A stretch of DNA of 19,406 nt from JADJQU01 sp035490315. Lineage in GTDB: Bacteria; Planctomycetota; UBA1135; GCA-002686595. The notes under the pieces were generated by a model. It was not told where the DNA came from and searched no databases. It saw only the letters and a program-made list of their open reading frames with translations. The position numbers and the translations under genes were made by a program. Each line of letters starts with the position of its first letter. The stretch's first letter is position 1. The DNA lies in contig DATHET010000161.1 of the NCBI GenBank assembly GCA_035490315.1, positions 1 to 19,406 of the forward strand, in the 5' to 3' direction. This document shows positions 1 to 6,702 of this stretch, one piece after another.

Positions 1-633
1 CAGACGAACCTGGGCACCTGGGTCAACCTGACCCCCATTTACACGGTCTTCGACAATTTCGTGACGGGCGGGAACTCCGGTTCGCCGCTGATCCATGAGT
101 CCAACGGTCGCGCGATCGGCATCGTCACCCACTCGTGGTGCCTCACGGGGGTGCAGCAGAACTACGCGACGCCTTTGACCCTGCCGCTTCTGGTGTCGAC
201 TCTCGCCCACCCGCAGGGCGTGTGCGCGACCACGGTCTGCAACGCGGTCGGCAGCGGCTACTGCCCGACCGGGCCCTTGATGTCCGTGATCGCCGCGACC
301 GGGTCAGCGAGCGTGGCGGCGAACAACATGGTGTTGCACGCGAACAACGTCCCGAGCAACAAGCTCGGGTTGTTCCTCTACTCGCGCGGCAAGCAATCAC
401 TGCCCTTCGGCAACTCCCGGCTGTGCGTCGGCGGCGGCGGATCCCCGGTGCGGCGTCTGCCGACCGTGAATTCCGGAGCTGGCACCACGCTCAGCTTTGC
501 GCTGGACCAGAACGCTCTGCCCGGCGGCGATGTCATCAACCCGGGCGAAGTCATCTACTTCCAGGCCTGTTTCCGCGTCTCGCCGGCTGCGAACGAGACG
601 TCGAACGGTCTCGAAGTGCTCTTCGGAGCTTGA
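1..633 (+). CDS. Secreted trypsin-like serine protease, 3' part (5' end outside window)
   Basis: The frame is open from base 1 and ends at TGA 631-633, giving the last 210 residues. The fragment begins inside a chymotrypsin-fold domain: GGNSGSPL at fragment residues 23-30 matches the GDSGGP block around the catalytic serine (Ser26, bases 76-78), followed by the beta strand RAIGIVTHSW. The catalytic His and Asp would lie upstream, outside the window. From about residue 87 (GYCPTGPLMSVIAATG) a separate beta-rich C-terminal domain runs to the end, with the patterns NNVPSNKLGLFLYS and PGEVIYFQACFR. That domain is common at the C-termini of secreted proteins in some marine Planctomycetota and may serve surface attachment or sorting, which is inference. 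The gene at 650 follows after 16 bases on the same strand, so the two may be co-transcribed. Confidence 0.85.
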   Translation, partial: QTNLGTWVNLTPIYTVFDNFVTGGNSGSPLIHESNGRAIGIVTHSWCLTGVQQNYATPLTLPLLVSTLAHPQGVCATTVCNAVGSGYCPTGPLMSVIAATGSASVAANNMVLHANNVPSNKLGLFLYSRGKQSLPFGNSRLCVGGGGSPVRRLPTVNSGAGTTLSFALDQNALPGGDVINPGEVIYFQACFRVSPAANETSNGLEVLFGA

Positions 634-649
634 GGCTGGACCGAGCAGC

Positions 650-1741
650 TTGAGCCGCTGCCTGATCGCCGCAATTTTCTTCCTCGGCGCGTGCCGAGGT
701 GATTCTCCCCCACCGCGAGCCGCTGCTCAGAGCACGCCGATTGCCTTTGCGGCGAGCGCCTGGCCAGAAGCCGACTTGCTGTTCCATCGCGATCCGCGCT
801 GGCTCGGCGCCGACGCGGCCTTCAGCGTCGACCTGGGAGGGGATCGCATCCTGTGGCTCTTCGGCGACAGCTTCATCGCCACCAGCGATGCGCACGTCCG
901 GCGCGCATCCCACATGGTGCGCAACTCGATCGCGATCCAGCGCGGGCGCGATCCGAGCCGCGCCGAGATCGACTTCTTCTGGAAGCCGGGCCCCGCTTCG
1001 TGGCTCGCGGAGCAGGGCGAGACATGGTTCTGGCCGCAGCACGGTCTGCGCATCCCGGGCGGGCCGCTGATCCTGTTCTGGTCGCGGCTCCACGCGACTC
1101 CGGGTCAGGGGCTCGGGTTCATGGCCGAGGGTTGGGTCTGCGTCGCGATCGACAACCCCGACGAGTCGCCGGAAGCCTGGGTACCGCGCAGGCTGGAGCC
1201 CGGGCGTTTTCCCGCGGGGATCCTGCCTGCCCAGGGCTTGATGCTCGAAGGCGATCAAGTCCTCGGACTGGCGATCCGCGAGCCGGGCGACCACGCGGGC
1301 TTCGGCCTGCGCATCGTTGCAGCGGCCCTGGCGCGAGGCGATCTCGAGCAGCTCGAGCTGTGGGATGGACACTGGACGCGCGCGAGCGACTGCTCGGCAC
1401 CGCGCGCGATCCTCGCCGATGCAGCGCCCGAGTCGTCGCTGCATCTCGATCGCAAGCTCGGTCGCTACGTGCATCTGCGATCGCTCGGTTTCGGAGCCAC
1501 GACCCTCGCGCTGGAGACCGCCGAGCAGTGGATCGGTCCCTGGTCCGCGCCGGTCGAGGTGTACCGGCCGCCGGAGTCCGATCGCAGCGGGGCCTTCGTC
1601 TACGCCGGCAAGGCTCACCCCGAGCTCGAAGGCGCGGACATCGTCGCGACCTACGCGAGCAACAGCTTCGATTTCGCGACCCTGGTCGCCGATGCGAGCC
1701 TGTATTACCCGCGCTTCGTGCGCATCACGATCCTGCGCTGA
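650..1741 (+). CDS. DUF4185 domain lipoprotein
   Basis: This 363-residue protein probably starts at TTG 650, because that is the codon just before a short lipoprotein signal: positive N-terminus (MSRC), hydrophobic stretch, then lipobox LGAC with the lipidated Cys at residue 15. The open frame extends further upstream, but those residues are Arg/Ser-rich and overlap the protease gene, so they are unlikely to be translated. After a Pro/Ala linker the body reads DPRWLGADAAFSVDL...ILWLFGDSFI, the opening of DUF4185, a family predicted to form a five-bladed propeller related to glycoside hydrolases. A later block (YAGKAHPEL...IVATYASNS) also fits that family. It is predicted to be membrane-anchored and envelope-facing. 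No substrate can be named. A glycan-related role is only an inference from the fold. Confidence 0.75.
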   Translation: MSRCLIAAIFFLGACRGDSPPPRAAAQSTPIAFAASAWPEADLLFHRDPRWLGADAAFSVDLGGDRILWLFGDSFIATSDAHVRRASHMVRNSIAIQRGRDPSRAEIDFFWKPGPASWLAEQGETWFWPQHGLRIPGGPLILFWSRLHATPGQGLGFMAEGWVCVAIDNPDESPEAWVPRRLEPGRFPAGILPAQGLMLEGDQVLGLAIREPGDHAGFGLRIVAAALARGDLEQLELWDGHWTRASDCSAPRAILADAAPESSLHLDRKLGRYVHLRSLGFGATTLALETAEQWIGPWSAPVEVYRPPESDRSGAFVYAGKAHPELEGADIVATYASNSFDFATLVADASLYYPRFVRITILR

Positions 1742-1747
1742 CGCCGA

Positions 1748-2509
1748 TCAACGCTTCTCGCGCCGCAACACGAGCAGCAGGGTCTGACCCTCTTCGCGCG
1801 CCGGGATGCCCGCGAGCAGCAGGGCGCGCGTGTCGGATAGAGTCGCGCTGGTCTGGATGCGCTGCGTCATCCATGCCGGCTCCTGCACGGTCACGGGGAT
1901 GGCGGATCCGGGGAGCGTGAGCAAGCGCTCGCGCATCGGCTGGTCGAGGTCGCTGAGCACGAGCTCGACGGAGAGCTCGAACGCGTCGGCCTCCATCGGC
2001 GTGCGCGCGCCGAGCCGCAGCAGATATCCGTCCTCCGTCACCGCCACGATCGGATCGGCGATGGCCATACCCGGGGTCTGCGAGAGCTCGAAGGCCGCGA
2101 CGTAGGCGCACTGCCTGGCCACGCGGATCTCGCCCGTGCTTCCTGGCGCGAGGGCGACCAGCCCAGCGTTCTCGAGTCGCCCCGCGTTCTGCGCGACGAC
2201 CGAGGCGAGGAGTCGCTCGGCGTCCGCAAGCGCGACCTCGAGGGCCGCCGGCCGCGCTCCGATCGGCCCGAGAAGCGCTTCGCTCTCCGCGGTCGACAGG
2301 CGCACGAAAGTGACCTGCACGCGCTCGGCGGCAGCGGCGGCGGTGGAGTCGATGCCCGTTCCAGCTTCGAGCGCGCCGCAGTCGGAGCCGGTGCGGTAGA
2401 CGAGCGGCACCTCGGTCGGGTGCTCGATCGGCGCGAGGGCCAGCCGGGTCGTGGAGCAGGCGCTCAGGCAAAGGGAGATGGCCAGGACGCTCAGGATCGA
2501 TGTGCGCAT
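1748..2509 (-). CDS. Lipoprotein with secretin-like C-terminal module
   Basis: The protein has 253 residues with start ATG at 2509, preceded by GGAG at 8-base spacing. The frame stays open to 2605, but the signal peptide begins only at MRTSILSVLAISLCLSAC, whose lipobox LSAC puts the lipidated Cys at residue 18. The central and C-terminal part reads like the end of bacterial secretins: VARQCAYVAAFEL, then IADPIVAVTEDGYLLRLGAR, a strand ELSVELVLSDLDQP, and finally QTSATLSDTRALLLAGIP. Secretins show the same order of a 'VxxQxAY(I/V)' strand, a 'xADPIxxxxxxGxxLxxxP' block and a final gate strand. The pore-forming N-domains are missing, since secretins usually exceed 500 residues. I see the likeness by eye only. 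The protein could be a pilotin-like or structural envelope lipoprotein. It converges on the DUF4185 gene with only 6 bases between their stop codons. Confidence 0.6.
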   Translation of the reverse strand: MRTSILSVLAISLCLSACSTTRLALAPIEHPTEVPLVYRTGSDCGALEAGTGIDSTAAAAAERVQVTFVRLSTAESEALLGPIGARPAALEVALADAERLLASVVAQNAGRLENAGLVALAPGSTGEIRVARQCAYVAAFELSQTPGMAIADPIVAVTEDGYLLRLGARTPMEADAFELSVELVLSDLDQPMRERLLTLPGSAIPVTVQEPAWMTQRIQTSATLSDTRALLLAGIPAREEGQTLLLVLRREKR

Positions 2510-2718
2510 CGGGATGACTCCAGGGAAAGGTCGGATCATTATCCGCGGGCCCGGCTTGGTTTCCCGGCGAGACTGCCCCGCATCGCTGTGCATCGGGCAG
2601 CGCAAGTCCGAGGATCCTCGCTGCTTGCGACGGAATCCGAAACCGCGCGGCGCAGCGGCCCCAAGTCGGGACTACCGGGGGCTTTGCCTCGTTCCGTGCA
2701 CAATCATGCGGGGCAGTT

Positions 2719-4398
2719 TCACGGGTAGGCAGGGCCGGTCTGCAGGCGCGGATCTTCGACGCCGGCGCCGGCGCTGAAGTGGTAGAGGCTTCGGTAGCGG
2801 CCGCTCTCAAGCCCGAAGACCTCCTCGGCGGGCTGATCGAAGAAGCAACCGATGCCTGTGCCGCGGATCCCGAGGGCTTCGGCTTCGAGGTAGAGGATCT
2901 GGCCGACGAGCCCGCACTCCCAGAAGAGCCGCGGGTAGAACCAGGCGCCGTAGCGTTCGAGGGACGGATCGAACTCGCAGAGCATGGCGGCGGCGAAGAC
3001 TCCGTCGCCGGCGATGTCCTGATGGCAGGAGACGGCTTTCGCGACGGCGCGCAGGTCGCCTCGGCCCAGGCGGAAGAGGGCGAGGTCCGCGGGCGCGTCG
3101 TCCAGCTTTTCCCAGACGAAGGTCTTCTTCGTCGCGCCGCGCCACAGCGGAACCTGGCTCGGGTCGCGCACGAGGAGGTACAGGCCGCTCTCCAGATCGC
3201 GAACGCGGTGCACGAAGAAGCCCAGGCTGACGCGCGGCGCCCAAGGCAAGATCGTCGAGGGGAAGCGGCAGGTCTGGGCGCACAGGCGCAGGAAGCTCGC
3301 GCGGTCGATCGAGGTCTTGCCGTCGAAAGCCACGGCGCTGCGGCGCGTGTGCAGGATCCGCCGCAGCGGGAGACCGTCGCCGTCGATCCGGAAGGGAGCC
3401 GGCGCGGCTGGCCGGGATTCGCCGGCGTAGATCGCATCGGTTCGCGGCTTGCGACTCGCGTGGGCGACGAAATCGATCGCGTCCCAGGCGAGGTGATCGC
3501 TGGAAAGCTGGTTCGGCACGCCGCGCAGCTCGAGCGAGTCGAAGACCTTGGGAACCTGGAGCGGCACTCGATCGTGCTCGTCAGGACGCGTGCGAACGAT
3601 CAGGAGCAGGTCGGGCTCCTCGGGCTCGGAACCCTGCGGGTTTTCCAGCCGCAGCAGGTGCAGTAGGTCCGCGTGCGAGAGCTCGTCTGCGAGCTCGACG
3701 CTCCAGCCCAGGCCCGCCGCGGCGATCGCGATCGTGGCCAGGGCATGGCCGGCGTCGTGCTGGCAGTAGCGCCAGGCCCGCTCGCCGTATTTCCAGGCTT
3801 CGCGCCAGTGGATCGAGGTCAGGCCGATGAACAGCGTGTCGGGCGGACAGCCGCCGGAGAATTCCAGCCAGGCCTCCATCGGAATCTCCGCGCGCAGCTC
3901 GAGGGCGTGCTCGCGCGGCGCGTAGTGGGCCAGCATCGGAGTCTCGCAGAGACCCGCGACCCTGGGCGCGAGGACATGGGCCTCGGTCGGGTGCAGGTTG
4001 CCGCTCGACGGATTGACGCGCAGGGCCCAGCGCGACTCGCCGTAGTGTTTCCACGCCGAGAGGGCGAGGGAATCGAGCAAGAGGCGCGACAGGCTGGCTC
4101 GATCGAGCGGCGCGGCTTGCACGGCGCCGGATCCGAACACGTCGGCGTAGGCCGGACCGCCCTCGAGCGACGCGCGCTCGAGGGCCAGTAGCGTCGCGCC
4201 GAGGTAGCGACGGAAAGGATCGGGTTGCGTCGCCCAGTCCAGATCGAAGGGCCCGCGCGCGTAGCGCTGGAAATGATGCCGCGTGGCCGCGTGGTAGGCG
4301 CGCACTTCTTCGATGCGTCGCAGCCCTGGATCGAGGACTGGCGCGGCGGGCGCGGGCTCGGTCGCGCGCCGCCGGAAGAACTCGAAGGGACCGGGCAT
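2719..4398 (-). CDS. SagB/ThcOx-family dehydrogenase, tandem nitroreductase domains
   Basis: The 559-residue protein starts at ATG 4398. The first nitroreductase-like half (about 100-270) has the diagnostic blocks RVNPSSGNLHPTEAHV (127-142, FMN-binding region) and KYGERAWRYCQHDAGHAL (203-220), followed by a helical IAAAGLGW. The second half (about 346-559) begins with RRILHTRRSAVAFDG and ends with GQILYLEAEALGIRGTGIGCFFDQ, the equivalent block of the second domain. Family members use FMN to dehydrogenate azolines to azoles in peptide natural products (SagB, ThcOx). Many others are orphans of unknown substrate. No YcaO cyclodehydratase, precursor peptide or transporter is nearby, so an azole-forming role is not supported here. 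There is no signal peptide, so it is likely cytoplasmic. The ribosome-binding site is weak. The next gene downstream is about 210 bases away. Confidence 0.85.
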   Translation of the reverse strand: MPGPFEFFRRRATEPAPAAPVLDPGLRRIEEVRAYHAATRHHFQRYARGPFDLDWATQPDPFRRYLGATLLALERASLEGGPAYADVFGSGAVQAAPLDRASLSRLLLDSLALSAWKHYGESRWALRVNPSSGNLHPTEAHVLAPRVAGLCETPMLAHYAPREHALELRAEIPMEAWLEFSGGCPPDTLFIGLTSIHWREAWKYGERAWRYCQHDAGHALATIAIAAAGLGWSVELADELSHADLLHLLRLENPQGSEPEEPDLLLIVRTRPDEHDRVPLQVPKVFDSLELRGVPNQLSSDHLAWDAIDFVAHASRKPRTDAIYAGESRPAAPAPFRIDGDGLPLRRILHTRRSAVAFDGKTSIDRASFLRLCAQTCRFPSTILPWAPRVSLGFFVHRVRDLESGLYLLVRDPSQVPLWRGATKKTFVWEKLDDAPADLALFRLGRGDLRAVAKAVSCHQDIAGDGVFAAAMLCEFDPSLERYGAWFYPRLFWECGLVGQILYLEAEALGIRGTGIGCFFDQPAEEVFGLESGRYRSLYHFSAGAGVEDPRLQTGPAYP

Positions 4399-4477
4399 CG
4401 ACGCAGACTACTCTCTGGTCGCGCGATACCACGCTGACGAGGGGCGTCGAGCCGGAAGAAATCGTCAGGCTGGGTCG

Positions 4478-4546
4478 CTAGCATGCTTCCAGCTCCCCGA
4501 ACCACGTCAGGGCGACGTCTTCGACGATGGATTCGTTGAGGCTCAT
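4478..4546 (-). pseudogene. Remnant of hsdR (type I restriction subunit R), first 22 codons
   Basis: From ATG 4546 the frame reads MSLNESIVEDVALTWFGEL, then EAC and TAG at 4478-4480. This matches the conserved extreme N-terminus of many HsdR proteins (consensus roughly MS.NES.VE.AAL.WF..LGY). The match stops where HsdR proteins continue 'GY...HGP', and none of the other two frames between 4400 and 4478 continues the family. An intact HsdR is about 1000 residues, so more than 97 % is gone. Its ATG overlaps the stop of the 35-codon ORF upstream as ATGA, an operon-style junction, which supports a true start rather than chance. The breakpoint lies near 4480, about 80 bases before the SagB-like gene. 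It is recognised from memory of the family, not from a search. Confidence 0.65.
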
Positions 4547-4650
4547 GCTGCGCGGCTCGCGACACTTTGTCGCGAGAAGTGTCGCGAGAGGTGGGGAGGA
4601 CGCCGTCGGTCGGCCTCGCGACAGAGTGTCGCAAGAAGTGTCGCGATCAT
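4543..4650 (-). CDS. 35-codon ORF between winged-helix and hsdR remnants
   Basis: ATG at 4650 overlaps the stop of the winged-helix frame (ATGA), and its TGA at 4543-4545 overlaps the ATG of the hsdR remnant (again ATGA). Two successive 4-base start/stop overlaps suggest an ancestral chain of coupled cistrons. The peptide starts MIATLLATLCREADRRR and ends SRHFSRQSVASRAA. It is Arg/Ser-rich and largely dictated by the TCGCGACA-type DNA repeats that fill the ORF. No family is recognised. It may be a translational coupler, a genuine small protein, or only the reading frame of an operator array. It is probably no longer functional, because both neighbours are truncated. Confidence 0.3.
   Translation of the reverse strand: MIATLLATLCREADRRRPPHLSRHFSRQSVASRAA
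4556..4646. repeat. Two 32-bp direct repeats built of TCGCGACA/TGTCGCGA sites
   Basis: Copy A (4556-4587) and copy B (4615-4646) match at 28 of 32 positions and begin 59 bases apart. Each copy holds three 8-base sites in the same arrangement: TCGCGACA, a 3-base gap, TGTCGCGA (TGTCGCAA in copy B), the spacer GAAG, then TGTCGCGA. The first two sites form a dyad, perfect in copy A (4557-4575). The array ends exactly at the stop codon of the winged-helix remnant. It looks like a multi-site operator or iteron-like array and lies inside the restriction-modification relic. Confidence 0.7.
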
Positions 4651-4787
4651 GGCTTTTGCACCAAGTATCCGGTGGAGGAGCTTGCGCCCACCCTGCGCAG
4701 CAATCCCAACTGAACTAGCCGCCTGAGATGGCGTTGCGCCTTCCGCGAATCAAATCCCATGTGATCCACATACTCTTTGCGCGTCAC
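4647..4787 (-). pseudogene. Winged-helix domain remnant of a restriction-modification accessory protein
   Basis: The frame encodes a compact helix-turn-helix plus wing: TRKEYVDHMGFDSRKAQRHL, then RRLVQLGLLRRVG, then a wing ending TGYLVQKP and TGA at 4647-4649. This is the pattern found at the C-terminus of Fic-type and AlbA_2 (putative DNA-binding, 'divergent AAA-4') proteins that often sit next to type I restriction genes. GTG 4787 is a possible start, which would give 46 residues. The open frame reaches 4928, but the residues upstream of about 4790 do not look like any such protein, so I read it as the 3' stump of a larger gene. Position and orientation relative to the hsdR remnant fit a degraded operon. 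It could also survive as a small free-standing DNA-binding protein. Confidence 0.55.
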
Positions 4788-5138
4788 GGACGTTTCAGCC
4801 CGGCGTGGTGCAGGATCTCGCGCGGCGCCTTGCCGAAGAGCAGGAAGGGGAGCGGACTCAGTAGAACAGACCGAGGACCAATCGGAAACGCTCACAAGCC
4901 GGAGCGTGCTCGACCGTCGACTGAACACCGAACAAGTTCTCGGGCCCGCCGCATCTCAGCGAACCCAGTTCACCCCATTCGGCGACAAATCGTCCGCGTT
5001 CCAGCCACCGTGATCCAGGTGGCTCGGCATCGTCGATGTCACGTCCAACGCGGCCCTCAGTCCTCAGCGCCGCGCGCGCTTCTCGCTCGGTCGTCGTCCC
5101 CACCCTACCACGGCACTGGCGATCGCTCGGATAGGCTC
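4788..5138. other. 351-base stretch without a recognised gene
   Basis: The stretch lies downstream of the peptidase gene ending at 5139 and upstream of the winged-helix remnant. On the minus strand one frame from about 4891 to 4786 reads PFLLFGKAPREILHHAGLKRP before a stop that overlaps GTG 4787. It has no start codon and I do not recognise it. It may be more debris of the lost restriction-modification locus. No clear terminator hairpin was seen. Confidence 0.5.
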
Positions 5139-6665
5139 CTAGCCGTCGCCCTCGCCGGCCGCCGCCGCCTCGATGTCGATGTCGTAGTACGAGCCGTCGG
5201 GGTCGACTTCCTTCGCGAGCTTCTTCAAGCGCTCGCCCTCGTCCTTGTCGCCCTTCGCGGCCAGGATGCTGCGGCCCATGTGCCAGTAGAACTCGCCGAC
5301 CAGCGGGTCGAGCGCGATCGCCTTCTTCCACAGGTCCATCGCTTCGGCGTGCTTCCCGTCGCGCGCGAGCAGGTCCGCGTAGCGGTGGAACGTCATCGGA
5401 TTCGTCGAGCCCGCGGCGATCGCTTCCTTCATCAAGCGCTTGGCCTTGAGCGGCCGGCCGCTCTGCGCCGCCGACTTGGCCGCCTCTTCCTTGCCGCGCG
5501 TCGTCACCAGAGTCAGCTTCTCCTTGATGTACGCGTGCCACTCGCCTTCCATGACCTTGAGCGCGGCGTCGTCCTTGACGTCGAGGTAGCGCATGAACGC
5601 GGAGGCGACTTCCGATTGCTCGATCGCCTTCAAGTTCTGGCTGTTCACCTCGCGCTTGATGTCCTTCGCGGTCGGCAGAGCGATGATGAACTTCTGGAAT
5701 TTCGCGGCGTAGCGCTTGTCGTTCATCAGGAAGTGCACCAGCGACCAGCCCCAGGTGTAGTGCTCGTACATCCGCTCGCTGGAGATCATCCGCTTCAGGT
5801 CCATCATCGTCCCGCCGGCGATGTCGTCCTGCACCTCGACCAGGCGACCCTCGAGGATCAGCCCGGTGGTCAGCTTCTTCTTGACCGGATCCCACTTGCT
5901 CGCGCCGTAGTACTCGGCGAGCGATTCACCCGGGAAGTGCGGCATGCGGAAGTCCATGTCGATCAACTTCTGCAGGTAGTGATTCGTTTCATGGAACATG
6001 ACCTCTTCCGTGAACGCCGTGTCGAGGCGCTCGTGGAAGAAATTCAGCTCCAACGGCGGGATGAAGCGGAAGTAGCCGAGCACTCCCCCGCCCGCGCCGC
6101 CGGTCTGGATCATGTCGCCGTAGTCGCTGTATAGGCAGACCTTCAAGCGGCCGAGGCCCTTGGGCGCCTGGATCTTCCAGTCCTTCAGGAACTGCGCGAA
6201 GTAGGCCTCCATCAGGTCGCGGTAGTTCTCGAAGACCTCGGGCGGCAGCGTGTGCTCGAACTCGAAGTTCTTGGTCTTCTCCTGGTAGCGGTTGCGCCAC
6301 TCCGAGTGGGCCTTGAAGACCTCGAGGTCCTTGACGCGCTTCTCGACGCGCTTGCGCAGCAGGTCGTCGCGCGATTTCGGGCTGATCCACTTGCCCTCGA
6401 AGCGCACCATGCCCTTGGACACCTGCGCCTTCTCCTCCTCGGTCTGCGGCGGAGCAAGGGCCTCGCCTTCGATCAGCACGTCGCTGATCAACGCGTCGGG
6501 GACCAGGACCTCGCCGTTGGTGAAGGTGACTTTGACCCCTCCCGGCGCGCGCGCGAGCTTGTGACCCTCGACGATCCGCCCGTCCTTCAAGCACAGGAAA
6601 TCCGCGTGGGCGAAGGCGGCGAGCACGACGATGCAGAACAACGCGGCGAGAGAGCGGCGCATCAT
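5139..6665 (-). CDS. Exported gluzincin-like metallopeptidase with TPR tail
   Basis: The 508-residue protein opens with a Sec signal peptide (MMRRSLAALFCIVVLAAFAHA, cleavage near residue 21). GGAGG lies 5 bases before ATG 6665 and 8 before ATG 6662, so either may be used. An N-terminal strand-rich part (LKDGRIVEGHKL...VKVTFTNGEVLVP) is followed by FEGKWISP and a charged helical linker. The zinc site HETNH is at residues 225-229 (HExxH), and GESLAEYYG (246-254) supplies the likely third ligand Glu, as in gluzincins. Residues about 424-490 (NPMTFHRYADLLARDGKHAEA...) look like two TPR units. It resembles peptidase-MA/DUF1570-like proteins common in Planctomycetota. The predicted location is periplasmic or extracellular. 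The gene upstream (6703-8391) is 37 bases away and encodes a related protein without a zinc site, suggesting one operon. Confidence 0.75.
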   Translation of the reverse strand: MMRRSLAALFCIVVLAAFAHADFLCLKDGRIVEGHKLARAPGGVKVTFTNGEVLVPDALISDVLIEGEALAPPQTEEEKAQVSKGMVRFEGKWISPKSRDDLLRKRVEKRVKDLEVFKAHSEWRNRYQEKTKNFEFEHTLPPEVFENYRDLMEAYFAQFLKDWKIQAPKGLGRLKVCLYSDYGDMIQTGGAGGGVLGYFRFIPPLELNFFHERLDTAFTEEVMFHETNHYLQKLIDMDFRMPHFPGESLAEYYGASKWDPVKKKLTTGLILEGRLVEVQDDIAGGTMMDLKRMISSERMYEHYTWGWSLVHFLMNDKRYAAKFQKFIIALPTAKDIKREVNSQNLKAIEQSEVASAFMRYLDVKDDAALKVMEGEWHAYIKEKLTLVTTRGKEEAAKSAAQSGRPLKAKRLMKEAIAAGSTNPMTFHRYADLLARDGKHAEAMDLWKKAIALDPLVGEFYWHMGRSILAAKGDKDEGERLKKLAKEVDPDGSYYDIDIEAAAAGEGDG

Positions 6666-6702
6666 GAATTCCTCCGTGAGCAGGACCGGCTGATCCGGCC
6701 GA

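Noticed and set aside
1725..3437. 570-codon open frame on the minus strand
   Set aside because: It overlaps the real lipoprotein and SagB-like genes in a different frame and shows no domain.
4728..6134. 468-codon open frame on the plus strand
   Set aside because: It is antisense to the HExxH peptidase gene and rich in Arg, Leu and Val typical of a shadow frame.
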